Positions 34,478 to 44,093 of a stretch of 64,000 nucleotides of DNA are shown here, piece by piece. The translations under genes were made by a program, and so were the position numbers. Origin of the DNA: Spiribacter salilacus. GTDB taxonomy: Bacteria; Pseudomonadota; Gammaproteobacteria; Nitrococcales; Nitrococcaceae. The notes under the pieces were generated by a model. The model ran no database searches. It saw only the letters and a list, made by a program, of their open reading frames with translations, and was not told where the DNA came from. The stretch is from NCBI RefSeq assembly GCF_009649225.1, contig NZ_WJPP01000003.1, forward strand, positions 124,001 to 188,000. The letters run 5' to 3'. How positions within the stretch are numbered: position 1 is the first letter of the stretch; the number at the start of each line of letters is the position of its first letter.

Positions 34478-35913
34478 AGGGCCATAAATTCGTTAACAGG
34501 CAGTTTTTCTAGTCGGTTTTGATCACCGCAAACCGCTTCGATTTGGCTTGCCTGCTTGGGTGCAAAACGCGTTGTCAGCGCCGCCTCAAATTTTTTGACC
34601 AACTCAGGAATGCCTTCATCACGACGGCGACGGTGCCCAATCGGATAATCCACCGCAATCCGATCTGTGGCCGTGCCATCGTTAAAGAACACCTGTACCG
34701 AATTACCAATGGCGCGCTTTTCTGGATCCATGTAATCCACCGAGAACTGCTTATTCTCAACCACTTCCATCTTGGCTCGTAGCGCATCAATACGTGGGTC
34801 AGCTGCCACAGCATCTTCGTAATCAGCCGCTGTCAAACGGCCGAAGATCAGCGGCACAGCCACCATGTACTGAATGCAATGATCCCGATCCGCCGGGTTA
34901 TTGAGCGCCCCGGTTTTATCGATAATTCGCACGCCGGCTTCCTGGGTTTCGATCACAATCCGATCAATCGCATCAATCCGATCAGCAACCTGCGGATGCA
35001 GGGTCATCGCAGCTTCTGCCGCGGTTTGTGCGTGGAACTCAGCCGGAAAACTAATCTTAAAGAGAATGTTTTCCATCACGTAGCTGCCAAACGGCTGCGC
35101 CAGCGTGACCTCGTTACCGCCAAACAGCACATCTTGGAAACCCCAGGTTGGCGCGGAGAGTGCGGCCGGATAACCAATCTCACCGGTTTGTGCAATCAGT
35201 GCCAGACGCAAACCACGCGCTGAGGCATCGCCGGCGGCCCAGCTCTTACGCGGGCCGGCCTGCGGCGCATGGCGATAGGCGCGCAGAGAGCTGCCATCCA
35301 CCAACGCGTGGCTGGCAACCGTCATCACATCTTCGTGAGTGCCGCCTAGCATGCCCATGCTGACACAAGCCGAAGCCAGTCGAACCAGCAACACATGATC
35401 AAGGCCCACCCGGTTAAAGCTGTTTTCAAGCGCAATTACACCCTGAATTTCATGCGCCCGAATCATGGCGGTTAGCACATCACGCATTGTGGGCGGCTCT
35501 TTGCCCTCTGCAATGGCGGTGCGCGCCTGATAATCAGCCAGTGCCAAAATGGCGCCTAAATTATCGGAGGGGTGCCCCCACTCTGCGGCCAGCCAGGTGT
35601 CGTTAAAATCGAGCCACCGCACCATCGCACCAATGTTAAAGGCTGCCTGCACGGGATCGAGCTGATAGGGGGTGCCTGGCACACGCGCGCCACCCGACAT
35701 TTCAGCACCCGGTACAACAGGGCCTAAGAGCTTGGTGCAAGCAGGGTACTCAAGCGCGAGCATGCCGCAGGCAAGCGTATCCATCAGGCAGTACCGGGCA
35801 GTGGAATAGGCCTCATCCGATTGAATTGGGGCTCCGGTCACATAATCAGCCAATGACCGCAATAATGGATCTGGCTCTGGACGCTCAGCGCTGCGCACTT
35901 TTACTTCTGTCAT
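34462..35913 (-). CDS. prpD: 2-methylcitrate dehydratase PrpD (MmgE/PrpD family)
   Basis: A 483-residue cytoplasmic enzyme, the same length as E. coli PrpD. It dehydrates 2-methylcitrate to cis-aconitate-type products in propionate catabolism. Matching blocks: YCLMDTLACGMLALEYPACTK, RWLDFNDTWLAAEWGHPSDNL (catalytic region), ENSFNRVGLDHVLLV, RHAPQAGPRKSWAAGDA, YGS-type SYVMENILFKISFPAEFHAQ, and the late DRDHCIQYMVAVPLIFGRLTAADYED. Start ATG 35913 follows GAGGGGG; the ATG at 35934 includes that site. It follows prpC by four bases, while prpB and prpE are absent from this operon. Confidence 0.95.
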   Translation of the reverse strand: MTEVKVRSAERPEPDPLLRSLADYVTGAPIQSDEAYSTARYCLMDTLACGMLALEYPACTKLLGPVVPGAEMSGGARVPGTPYQLDPVQAAFNIGAMVRWLDFNDTWLAAEWGHPSDNLGAILALADYQARTAIAEGKEPPTMRDVLTAMIRAHEIQGVIALENSFNRVGLDHVLLVRLASACVSMGMLGGTHEDVMTVASHALVDGSSLRAYRHAPQAGPRKSWAAGDASARGLRLALIAQTGEIGYPAALSAPTWGFQDVLFGGNEVTLAQPFGSYVMENILFKISFPAEFHAQTAAEAAMTLHPQVADRIDAIDRIVIETQEAGVRIIDKTGALNNPADRDHCIQYMVAVPLIFGRLTAADYEDAVAADPRIDALRAKMEVVENKQFSVDYMDPEKRAIGNSVQVFFNDGTATDRIAVDYPIGHRRRRDEGIPELVKKFEAALTTRFAPKQASQIEAVCGDQNRLEKLPVNEFMALWRAS

Positions 35914-35917
35914 CTTC

Positions 35918-37036
35918 TTACCCCCTCTGCTCAATCGGTTGCCAGGCTTTGAGTTCTGGCCCGGTGTAATCAGCGCTCGGCCGTATAATCCGATTATTCG
36001 CCCGCTGCTCTTTAATGTGGGCTGCCCAACCAGTCAACCGCGACATCACAAAAATCGGCGTAAACAAGGGGGTAGGAATACCCATAAAGTGATACGCACT
36101 CGCATGAAAGAAATCTGCGTTGGGGAAGAGCCCCTTTTCACGCTGCATAACGGCTTCTACGCGTTCGGATACTGGATATAGCCGGGTATCGCCTACCTGC
36201 TCAGCTAGCTGGCGTGACCATTCTTTAATAATCGCATTCCGCGGATCGCTCTTACGGTAAATGGCATGACCAAATCCCATAATCTTTTCTTTTCGCTCAA
36301 GCATGCCCATCAAGGCGGCTTCTGCCTCATCAGGGGTCTGCCAGTTCTCAATCATGGCCATGGCGGCCTCATTGGCCCCACCATGTAATGGCCCGCGCAA
36401 AGTACCAATCGCCCCGGTAATGCAAGAGTGCAGATCCGACAGCGTCGACGCACAGGTTCTTGCGGTAAAGGTAGAGGCGTTAAACTCATGCTCGGCATAA
36501 AGAATTAACGAGGCATGCATCACTTTGACATGCAGATCGGAAGGCTTTTTGCCATGCAACAACTTTAGAAAATGCCCACCAATACTGGCTTCATCGCTAT
36601 CGGTCTCAATGCGCTCGCCATGATGGCTGTAGCGATACCAGTAAGTGATGATGCCGGGAAAAGCCGAAAGCAGTCGGTCGATATGCTGATCCTGCTCCGA
36701 GAAATCCTGCTCCGTTTCCAAATTGCCCAACATGGAGCAGCCCGTGCGCATCACATCCATCGGGTGTGCGTCAGCAGGAATACGTTCTAACACCTCACGC
36801 AAGGCCGCTGGCAACTGACGAAGCCCTTGAAGGCGGCTGCGATAACTGTCTAGCTCTGCCGCTGTAGGAAGCTGGCCATACAGCAACAGATAGGCCACCT
36901 CTTCGAACTCGGCATGCTCGGCTAAGTCATGAATGTCATAGCCGCAATACGTCAGGCCCGTGCCTTCCTGGCCTACCGTGCAAAGCGCTGTTTCGCCGGC
37001 TGTAATCCCTCTCAATCCTGCAGTATTTTCCGCCAT
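35918..37036 (-). CDS. prpC: 2-methylcitrate synthase PrpC (citrate synthase family)
   Basis: A 372-residue enzyme condensing propionyl-CoA (or acetyl-CoA) with oxaloacetate. It matches E. coli PrpC rather than GltA along its length: GYDIHDLAEHAEFEEVAYLLL, YRYSHHGERIETDSDEASIGGHFL, AEHEFNASTFTAR (catalytic His), GALRGPLHGGANE-type block with the second His, GFGHAIYR, and the final GWAAHIKEQRANNRIIRPSADY. It lies one base downstream of lpdA in the sucAB-lpd operon. Because no gltA is visible in the window, a dual role as citrate synthase is conceivable. Confidence 0.93.
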   Translation of the reverse strand: MAENTAGLRGITAGETALCTVGQEGTGLTYCGYDIHDLAEHAEFEEVAYLLLYGQLPTAAELDSYRSRLQGLRQLPAALREVLERIPADAHPMDVMRTGCSMLGNLETEQDFSEQDQHIDRLLSAFPGIITYWYRYSHHGERIETDSDEASIGGHFLKLLHGKKPSDLHVKVMHASLILYAEHEFNASTFTARTCASTLSDLHSCITGAIGTLRGPLHGGANEAAMAMIENWQTPDEAEAALMGMLERKEKIMGFGHAIYRKSDPRNAIIKEWSRQLAEQVGDTRLYPVSERVEAVMQREKGLFPNADFFHASAYHFMGIPTPLFTPIFVMSRLTGWAAHIKEQRANNRIIRPSADYTGPELKAWQPIEQRG

Positions 37037-37037
37037 T

Positions 37038-38459
37038 TTAGTTCGCCTTATGAATCGCCCGTTTGTTCACCGCCAAGGCAGCTTCATGAACCGCTTCAGA
37101 CAAGGTGGGGTGGGCATGGATGGTCCGCGCCAAATCCTCAGCGCTTGCTTCGTATTCCATGGCAAGTGTGGCCTCGGCAATCAACTCGCTCGTTTGTGGG
37201 CCGACCATATGCACACCGAGAATTCGATCCGTTTCAGCATGAGCTAAAATTTTCACCATGCCATCGGCACGATCCATGGCGCGAGCACGGCCGGTTGCCG
37301 CAAAACCAAATGTGCCACTCCGGTACGGCGTACCAGCGGCTTTTAACTGATTTTCGGTGCGACCCACCCAAGCAATTTCTGGATCGGTATAGATAACCCA
37401 CGGAATGGTCTCGTAATTCACGTGCCCGGCGTGCCCCGCGATACGCTCGGCCACCATCACGCCTTCTTCCGAGCCCTTATGAGCCAGCATGGGCCCACGA
37501 ACCACATCACCCACAGCATAAACACCTGGAATATTGGTCTCGCAGTAGTCATCGACGTTCACGAAGCCGCGCTCATCCGTAATCAGGTTGGCATCTTCAG
37601 ACGCCAGACCATCGGTATGCGGGCGACGGCCCACCGACACGATCAGCTTATCGACCTGAATATTTTGCTTACCGTCTGCATCCTCATAATGCACGCTGAT
37701 GGTCTTACCCTTGCGTGTATCGGTAACGCGACAATTGGTCTTTATCTCAAGCCCTTGTTTTTCAAACAGCTTGCGCGCCTCGCGGGCCACTTGATGGTCA
37801 ACCAGCGATAAAAATGTATCTTGCGCTTCAAGCAGCACAACTTTTGAGCCAAGTCGGTTCCAAACACTGCCCATCTCAAGGCCGATCACACCCGCGCCAA
37901 TCACGCCAAGGCGTTTGGGGACTTCTTGGAATTCCTGAGCACCGGCTGAATCGACAATACGATCATGATCCAGTGGCGCGGCGCCAATTTCGATGGGCCG
38001 CGAGCCGGTGGCAATAATCACATTGCTGGCACTAAAGACTTTCGCTTTCCCTTTATGCGGCGTGAATTCGACCTGCCGGTCTGCCAGCAATTTGCCGTGC
38101 CCTGCCAACCACTCAATTCGGTTAGCCTTAAACAACTGCTTAATGCCACCAGTCAGATCGGACACCACTTTATCTTTGCGCCGAATCATCTGCGGTACAT
38201 CAAGCCGGGTGCCGTCCACCTTAATGCCGTGCCCGGCTAGCTCATGCTGTACCCGATGATAATGCTCAGAGGAATCAAGCAATGCTTTGGATGGAATACA
38301 CCCCACATTTAAGCAAGTACCACCGAGTGATGGCTCACCATCCTTGCGCACAAACTCATCAATAACGGCCACGCTCATGCCGAGCTGTGCACAGCGGATT
38401 GCGCCCACATAACCGGCAGGGCCGGCACCAATTACGATAACGTCGTAGGGATTCGCCAT
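37038..38459 (-). CDS. lpdA: dihydrolipoamide dehydrogenase E3 of the 2-oxoglutarate dehydrogenase complex
   Basis: A 473-residue flavoprotein. It has the FAD motif VIGAGPAGYVGAIRCAQLG, redox-active Cys pair in GGTCLNVGCIPSKALL, NAD motif GVIGAGVIGLEMG, VYAVGDVVRGPMLAHK and C-terminal HAHPTLSEAVHE. Start ATG 38459 with GGGAG upstream; an in-frame extension to 38498 would overlap sucB and is rejected. It is the third gene of the sucA-sucB-lpdA group and so the E3 for 2-oxoglutarate dehydrogenase, distinct from the copy at 22515-23912, which is only moderately similar. Confidence 0.95.
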   Translation of the reverse strand: MANPYDVIVIGAGPAGYVGAIRCAQLGMSVAVIDEFVRKDGEPSLGGTCLNVGCIPSKALLDSSEHYHRVQHELAGHGIKVDGTRLDVPQMIRRKDKVVSDLTGGIKQLFKANRIEWLAGHGKLLADRQVEFTPHKGKAKVFSASNVIIATGSRPIEIGAAPLDHDRIVDSAGAQEFQEVPKRLGVIGAGVIGLEMGSVWNRLGSKVVLLEAQDTFLSLVDHQVAREARKLFEKQGLEIKTNCRVTDTRKGKTISVHYEDADGKQNIQVDKLIVSVGRRPHTDGLASEDANLITDERGFVNVDDYCETNIPGVYAVGDVVRGPMLAHKGSEEGVMVAERIAGHAGHVNYETIPWVIYTDPEIAWVGRTENQLKAAGTPYRSGTFGFAATGRARAMDRADGMVKILAHAETDRILGVHMVGPQTSELIAEATLAMEYEASAEDLARTIHAHPTLSEAVHEAALAVNKRAIHKAN

Positions 38460-38487
38460 AATGACTCCCGAATTTTTCCGTTTAGGC

Positions 38488-39744
38488 TCAGACCGCAAGC
38501 AGCAAACGTGCCGGGTCTTCGAGCATGTCTTTAATCGTGACTAGAAACTGCACCGCTTCCTTGCCATCGATAATGCGATGGTCATAGGAGTGAGCCAGAT
38601 ACATCATAGGGCGCGCCACCACGGTGCCATTTTCAACCATGGGGCGTTCCTGAATTTTATGCATTCCTAAAATGCCGCTTTGGGGCGGATTGAGAATTGG
38701 CGTTGAAAGCAACGAGCCAAAAATACCGCCATTAGTAATGGTAAACGTACCGCCCGTTAGCTCAGAGATATCAATCTTGCCGGCCTGTGCGCGTTGTCCG
38801 AAATCTGCGATGGCCGCTTCAATTTCAGCAAACGATAACTGATCGGCGTCTCTTAGCACCGGCACCATCAAACCCCGCTCGGTCGACACGGCAATACCGA
38901 TGTCGTAGTAACCGTGATACAGCACATCGGTGCCGTCAATCGACGCGTTCACCGCCGGGTAGCGCTTAAGACCCTCAACCGCAGCTTTAACAAAGAACGA
39001 CATAAAACCAAGCTTGGTGTCGTGGTTTTTTAAGAACTGGTCTTTATAGCGCGCACGCAGCTCCATCACCGGCTGCATGTTGACCTCATTAAAGGTCGTC
39101 AGCATGGCAGCGGTTTGTTGGGCCTCCACTAATCGCTCAGCAATTCGCTGGCGCAGTCGGGTCATTGGCACACGGCGCTCTTCACGATCGCCTGCTGGCA
39201 TGGCGGCGGCGGCCGGCGCGGCTGCTTTTTTCGGCTGCTCAGCACTCGGCGCGGGCGCGGGCGCTGCTTCGGGCGCAGCGGCAGCAGGCGCTGACTCGTT
39301 CGACTTCAGAAAGTTAAGAACATCTTCTTTCAGCAACCGTCCATTCCTGCCTGTTGGCGGGATTTGCCGGGCATCAAGGCCATGCTCCTCCACCAAATTG
39401 CGTACGGCAGGGCTTAAGCTGGGCATCGCTGCATCGGCAGCGGGTGCCTCTGTTGCTGCTGCCGGCTGCGCAGCAGCGGGCGCCGCAGCGGGTGCGGCCG
39501 CAGCCTCGCCAGCCTGCAGCAAGGCGACCACCTCGCCAGCGGTAACCGTTTCACCCTCGGGTTTGAGGATCTCACCTAACACCCCATCTTCTGGGGCAGG
39601 CACCTCTAACACCACTTTGTCGGTTTCAAGGTCAACCAGGTTTTCATCGCGCTCTACCCGGTCTCCTGCCTGTTTATGCCAGGTAACAACCGTTGCCTCA
39701 CTGACCGACTCGGGCAGTGCAGGTACCTTGACTTCAGTGCTCAT
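38488..39744 (-). CDS. sucB: 2-oxoglutarate dehydrogenase E2 (dihydrolipoamide succinyltransferase)
   Basis: A 418-residue E2. The single lipoyl domain at the N-terminus carries the Lys in [10 protein letters not shown] (about residue 43). An Ala/Pro-rich linker, a subunit-binding domain ([22 protein letters not shown]), a second Ala/Pro linker and the catalytic core follow, with [12 protein letters not shown] and the succinyltransferase-typical [21 protein letters not shown]. It transfers succinyl groups to CoA in the TCA cycle. It lies 30 bases after sucA and 28 before lpdA on the same strand. Confidence 0.97.
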   Translation of the reverse strand: MSTEVKVPALPESVSEATVVTWHKQAGDRVERDENLVDLETDKVVLEVPAPEDGVLGEILKPEGETVTAGEVVALLQAGEAAAAPAAAPAAAQPAAATEAPAADAAMPSLSPAVRNLVEEHGLDARQIPPTGRNGRLLKEDVLNFLKSNESAPAAAAPEAAPAPAPSAEQPKKAAAPAAAAMPAGDREERRVPMTRLRQRIAERLVEAQQTAAMLTTFNEVNMQPVMELRARYKDQFLKNHDTKLGFMSFFVKAAVEGLKRYPAVNASIDGTDVLYHGYYDIGIAVSTERGLMVPVLRDADQLSFAEIEAAIADFGQRAQAGKIDISELTGGTFTITNGGIFGSLLSTPILNPPQSGILGMHKIQERPMVENGTVVARPMMYLAHSYDHRIIDGKEAVQFLVTIKDMLEDPARLLLAV

Positions 39745-39774
39745 GGGCTTTTCGCTCTCCTTGAATAATCGGGT

Positions 39775-42600
39775 TTACCCGAGGGCATCCGCCACCAGGC
39801 TTCGTTGTTGTTCGTGATGCACCTTGGCATAACCCACTGCCGGTGAAGCAGATGGATCACGGCCGGCATACCGCAGCTTTTGCTCACGCGTGACGCACTG
39901 CGTTAAGTGGTGATAAATCTGATACCAGGCGCCCTGATTTTTGGGTTCTTCCTGACACCAAACGACCTCTTTAGCCGTCTTATATCGCCGCTTAAGTAGG
40001 GCTGAGAGTGCCGCTTCCGGAAACGGATAGAGCTGCTCAACGCGCACAATCGCCACATCGTCTCTTTCTTGGCGGCGGCGCTCTTCGAGCAGATCGAAAT
40101 AGACTTTGCCGCTGCATAAAACCACGCGCTTCACACCGCTCGCCTTAATGGGCTCGACCTCATCAATCACGAGCTGAAAACCGCCAGTCGCCAAATCATC
40201 TAACACCGAGGTAGATAGCTTGTGGCGCAATAAGCTTTTTGGCGTCATCACCACCAGTGGCTTACGCCAGCGGCGCAGCATTTGGCGGCGAATCATGTGG
40301 AAAAACTGAGCGGGGGTTGAGGGCACCACCACCTGAATATTGCTTTCGGCACATAGCTGCAAAAACCGCTCTAAACGCGCCGATGAGTGCTCTGGGCCTT
40401 GGCCTTCATACCCGTGCGGCAGATAAAGAGTAAGCCCGCAAAGCCGGCCCCATTTTGTCTCGCCCGAGGCAATAAACTGATCAATCAGCACCTGCGCGCC
40501 ATTCACAAAGTCGCCAAACTGGCCTTCCCAAATCACCATGGTGGTTGGGTCTGCCGTGGCATAACCGTATTCAAAGCCCAGCACGGCCTCTTCAGACAAC
40601 AGCGAATCGATAACCACAAAGTTATCGGGCTCTTCGCCAATCTGCTTAAGCGGGGTATGTGTTGCTCCATCGGTTGCGTTATGCAGCACCGAGTTACGAT
40701 GGAAGAAGGTGCCGCGGCCCGAGTCCTGCCCCGTCAGCCGAACGTTATAGCCCTCTTCAAGCAGCGTGGCATAGGCCATGGTTTCGGCAAAACCCCAGTC
40801 CATGGCCAGCGCGCCGGCTGCCATCTTTCGGCGGCTCTCCATCACCGTAGCAACGCGCGCATTAAGCTCAAAGCCTTCAGGCAGTTGTTGGAGCACCTCT
40901 TGCAGACGCCGCACCCGGTCAGGCGTGACAGCCGTATCGACCGACTCATCCCACTGCGCATCAAAATAGGGCGACCAATCCACACTAAAATCGGTTTGCT
41001 GCGGAGGCAGGGCACCCGGCGCTACCACCTGCTCGGCATCCATGGCATCGCGATATTCTCGCTCCATGGCCTTGGCATCGTCAGCGGCAATAACGCCTTC
41101 CTGCTCGAGCTGCTCCGCGTACAGCTTGCGCACCGACGGGCGGGCCTTAATTTTCTGATACATCACCGGCTGCGTTGCCGACGGCTCGTCGGCCTCGTTA
41201 TGGCCATGCCGGCGATAACAAATTAAATCAATCACCACATCAGAGTGGAATTCACGGCGATAATCCATGGCCAGCTGCGTCACAAATAAGACGGCCTCAG
41301 GGTCGTCTCCATTGACGTGAAAAATCGGCGCCTGAACCATCTTGGCCACTTCTGTGCAGTAAAAAGTCGACCGCGTATCGAGCGGGTTAGAGGTGGTAAA
41401 GCCAATTTGGTTGTTAATCACTAAATGCACGGTGCCGCCGGTATAAAAGCCACGCGCTTGAGATAACTGAAACGTTTCCATGACCACGCCTTGGCCAGCC
41501 ATGGCCGCGTCGCCATGAATCAGCAAGGGTAGTACAGACTCGCCCGTTGCATCGCCACGGCGTTGCATCCGCGCCCTTACAGAGCCTTCAACCACCGGAT
41601 TAACGATTTCCAGATGCGACGGGTTAAAGGCAAGCGCTAAATGCAAAGCCCCACCGTCTGTTTGAATATCCGATGAATAGCCCATGTGATATTTCACATC
41701 ACCGGCATTCGCATGCTCTGGCGCATGCTCGCCTTCAAATTCAGCAAACAGCTCAGCCGGCGATTTACCCATCACGTTAATCAGCACATTGAGCCGACCC
41801 CGATGCGCCATGCCGAGGACCAACTCTTTAACCCCGTGCCGGCCGCCACGCTGAATAATTTCATCAAGCACCGGAATGGTGGACTCACCCCCTTCTAAGG
41901 AAAAACGCTTTTGCCCCACATATTTGCTGTTGAGGTACTTTTCAATGCCCTCAGCTGCCGTCAGCCGGCGTAGTAATGCCCGCTTTTGCTCGGCATCAAA
42001 TTCCGTTCTTGCCCGGGGTTTTTCCAGCCGCTCCTGAATCCATCGCTTCCGATCGGTGTCGGTAATATGCATGTACTCAGAGCCAATTTTGCCGGAGTAC
42101 ACTGAGCGCACCAAATCAATGATTTCGCGCAGCTTCATACGGTCTGGTGCAAACAAAGAGCCGGTGTTGAATGCGGTGTCCATGTCAGACTCATCCAGAC
42201 CATGAAAGGCCGGATCAAGATCAGGCACTACCGGCAGCTCACGCAAATGCAATGGATCGGTATCTGCATGCTGATGACCGCGTACGCGATAGCCGTTAAT
42301 GAGTCGCAACACGGCCGCCTGCTTTTGCGCCGCCATGGCGTCCATGCCCTCACCGGCTAGAACCGCGCGACCGTTACGAGAACTTCGCCCCAGCGCCTCA
42401 AACGCTTCACGTATTGGGCCATGCGGCACATCCCGCAATCGGCCCGGCTCTTTGGCCTGCAGATCACGAAAATATTCCTGCCATACAGGCTCAACCGAGT
42501 CTGGATCGCTTAAATAGTTTTCGTATAAAGCTTCGATATAGGTGGCATTGCTGCCATTGAGGTAGGAATTCTGCAGGAACTGCTCGAAAGCACCACTCAT
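39775..42600 (-). CDS. sucA: 2-oxoglutarate dehydrogenase E1
   Basis: A 941-residue thiamine-diphosphate enzyme, the normal length for SucA. Recognisable blocks: N-terminal FEQFLQNSYLNGSNATYIE for E2 binding, GMAHRGRLNVLINVMGKSP, HGDAAMAGQGVVMETFQLS (ThDP/metal site), INNQIGFTT, RRHGHNEADEPSATQP, HRNSVLHNATDG and EAVLGFEYGYA. It decarboxylates 2-oxoglutarate in the TCA cycle. AGGTGATC precedes the ATG. A perfect 16-bp palindrome lies 115-130 bases upstream. Confidence 0.98.
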   Translation of the reverse strand: MSGAFEQFLQNSYLNGSNATYIEALYENYLSDPDSVEPVWQEYFRDLQAKEPGRLRDVPHGPIREAFEALGRSSRNGRAVLAGEGMDAMAAQKQAAVLRLINGYRVRGHQHADTDPLHLRELPVVPDLDPAFHGLDESDMDTAFNTGSLFAPDRMKLREIIDLVRSVYSGKIGSEYMHITDTDRKRWIQERLEKPRARTEFDAEQKRALLRRLTAAEGIEKYLNSKYVGQKRFSLEGGESTIPVLDEIIQRGGRHGVKELVLGMAHRGRLNVLINVMGKSPAELFAEFEGEHAPEHANAGDVKYHMGYSSDIQTDGGALHLALAFNPSHLEIVNPVVEGSVRARMQRRGDATGESVLPLLIHGDAAMAGQGVVMETFQLSQARGFYTGGTVHLVINNQIGFTTSNPLDTRSTFYCTEVAKMVQAPIFHVNGDDPEAVLFVTQLAMDYRREFHSDVVIDLICYRRHGHNEADEPSATQPVMYQKIKARPSVRKLYAEQLEQEGVIAADDAKAMEREYRDAMDAEQVVAPGALPPQQTDFSVDWSPYFDAQWDESVDTAVTPDRVRRLQEVLQQLPEGFELNARVATVMESRRKMAAGALAMDWGFAETMAYATLLEEGYNVRLTGQDSGRGTFFHRNSVLHNATDGATHTPLKQIGEEPDNFVVIDSLLSEEAVLGFEYGYATADPTTMVIWEGQFGDFVNGAQVLIDQFIASGETKWGRLCGLTLYLPHGYEGQGPEHSSARLERFLQLCAESNIQVVVPSTPAQFFHMIRRQMLRRWRKPLVVMTPKSLLRHKLSTSVLDDLATGGFQLVIDEVEPIKASGVKRVVLCSGKVYFDLLEERRRQERDDVAIVRVEQLYPFPEAALSALLKRRYKTAKEVVWCQEEPKNQGAWYQIYHHLTQCVTREQKLRYAGRDPSASPAVGYAKVHHEQQRSLVADALG

Positions 42601-42714
42601 AAAAGATCACCTGACGTTTGCGCAAGCAGGCTTGACATTAATGCCGCTAACCATACCGTTCTCGACGGCCAATCGCAAGAAAACCCAGTGACTTATTTTG
42701 GAGCCGTTCATTAT

Positions 42715-42730
42715 CTGACCTCTAGGTCAG
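42715..42730. promoter_or_regulatory. perfect palindrome upstream of sucA, candidate operator
   Basis: CTGACCT (42715-42721) and AGGTCAG (42724-42730) are exact complements around CT. The two-base centre cannot form an RNA loop, so this is more likely a protein-binding site than a terminator. On the minus strand it runs directly into GATAAT, a possible -10 box for sucA. It lies in the 153-base gap between the tatC stop and the sucA start; the rest of that gap shows no gene. Confidence 0.5.
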
Positions 42731-42753
42731 GAATTTCTCACTCCCCACCCGCG

Positions 42754-43497
42754 TTACTCTTTAGCGGGTACTGACGGCGAAAACCAACGGGAAAGAAATA
42801 TCCCTAGCTCAAATAACAGCCAAACCGGCACTGCCAAAAGCACCTGCGAGATCACATCCGGTGGCGTAAGCAACATCCCAATCGTAAAGGCAGCCACAAT
42901 CACGTAAGGCCGCTTTGCCGCTAACGACTGCCTTGTCGTTGCTCCCGTTTTAACGAGCAAAATCGTTGCAATCGGCACTTCAAAGGCAGCACCAAACGCA
43001 AAGAACAGCTTCATGACAAACGACAAGTATTCGCCGATATCCGTCATCATCGATACCCCAACCGGGGTAGCAGCCGCAAAGAATTCAAAAATCAGCGGGA
43101 AGACCAAAAAATAGGCAAACGCCATGCCGGCATAAAACAGCACAACGCTTGAAAACAACAATGGCCACACTAATTGACGTTCGTTGCGATAAAGCCCTGG
43201 CGCCACAAAGGCCCATAACTGATAGAGCAAATAGGGGATGCTGAGGAAAAAGGCGGCAACCAGCGCCACCTTAAGTGGAATAAGAAACGGAGTGGCCACC
43301 TGCGTGGCAATCATTGATGAGCCTTCAGGCAAAACCGCAATCAGCGGACCCGCTAGTGCCGTATAGAGCGGCTCACGAAATGGGTAAGCGGCCAAGAAGA
43401 GCACCAAAACCACGCCAGCGGCACGCATAAGACGCGTGCGCAGCTCCAAAAGATGCGCCAGCAGGGGGCGATCTTCATCTTCGCTGACCGCACTCAC
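42754..43497 (-). CDS. tatC: Sec-independent translocase subunit TatC
   Basis: A 247-residue inner-membrane protein with six transmembrane segments that recognises twin-arginine signal peptides. Signatures include HLLELRTRLMRA near the N-terminus, YQLWAFVAPGLYRNER with the conserved Phe-Pro-Gly-Leu region, FGAAFEVP with the conserved Glu, and KRPYVIVAAFTIGMLLTPPDVISQ. GTG start at 43497 overlaps the tatB stop by four bases. Confidence 0.97.
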   Translation of the reverse strand: MSAVSEDEDRPLLAHLLELRTRLMRAAGVVLVLFLAAYPFREPLYTALAGPLIAVLPEGSSMIATQVATPFLIPLKVALVAAFFLSIPYLLYQLWAFVAPGLYRNERQLVWPLLFSSVVLFYAGMAFAYFLVFPLIFEFFAAATPVGVSMMTDIGEYLSFVMKLFFAFGAAFEVPIATILLVKTGATTRQSLAAKRPYVIVAAFTIGMLLTPPDVISQVLLAVPVWLLFELGIFLSRWFSPSVPAKE

Positions 43498-43802
43498 GAC
43501 TGGCTGTCTCCTTTGGGCTTGTCGCTTTCAGGCGGATCGCCATCAGCTTGGGCTTCACTAACGGACTTCTCGACCGTTTTCATTGCATCGCGGGTGTCGG
43601 ATTCAATGGCGCGCTTCGTTTCGCGCAACCCTTCTGCATTGACCTCTCGTTCAACCTCATCACGAATCGACTGAAAGGACGCACGCGCACGACCCACCCA
43701 AAGGCCAATGGTACGCAAGAGTTTAGGTAAACGCTCTGGGCCAACGACCACCAGAGCGATGGCCCCGATGATCAGGATTTCCCAGAAGCTAATATCGAAC
43801 AT
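43494..43802 (-). CDS. tatB: Sec-independent translocase subunit TatB
   Basis: A 102-residue protein with an N-terminal membrane helix (MFDISFWEILIIGAIALVV), the TatB-type VVGPERLPKLLRTIG hinge and an amphipathic charged helix. It partners TatC in signal peptide recognition. It is coupled to tatC by a four-base overlap and lies 20 bases after tatA. Confidence 0.95.
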   Translation of the reverse strand: MFDISFWEILIIGAIALVVVGPERLPKLLRTIGLWVGRARASFQSIRDEVEREVNAEGLRETKRAIESDTRDAMKTVEKSVSEAQADGDPPESDKPKGDSQS

Positions 43803-43822
43803 AGCAGCCTATCCAGAGACGC

Positions 43823-44077
43823 TCAGGGCTTTTCGTTGTTCGTTTTCTTCTCACCCTCAGCATCGTCAACCTGCTCACGATGCTCGGTTGTGACCTCCTC
43901 AATGCTCTCTTTGGCCTCATTCGCTTCTTTTTCGCCGTCTTTCATGGCGCTTTTAAAGCCTTTGAGTGCTCCACCCAGATCAGTGCCAACATTACGCAGC
44001 TTCTTGGTGCCAAAGAGCAACAGGACAATCGCTAAAATTAACAATAGAGACCACGGACTAATACCACCTGGACCCAT
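43823..44077 (-). CDS. tatA: Sec-independent translocase subunit TatA
   Basis: An 84-residue pore-forming Tat subunit: a hydrophobic helix ([21 protein letters not shown]), the [14 protein letters not shown] hinge typical of TatA, and an acidic/Lys-rich tail. The start at ATG 44077 has GGAGGTGAG upstream; the longer frame to 44140 overlaps hisE and is rejected. First tat gene, 16 bases after hisE. Confidence 0.96.
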   Translation of the reverse strand: MGPGGISPWSLLLILAIVLLLFGTKKLRNVGTDLGGALKGFKSAMKDGEKEANEAKESIEEVTTEHREQVDDAEGEKKTNNEKP

Positions 44078-44093
44078 CAGACTCACCTCCAAT

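Noticed and set aside
39077-39817. Long open frame antisense to sucB
   Set aside because: Its Ala/Ser-rich translation mirrors the Ala/Pro linkers of sucB, whose domains are unmistakable.
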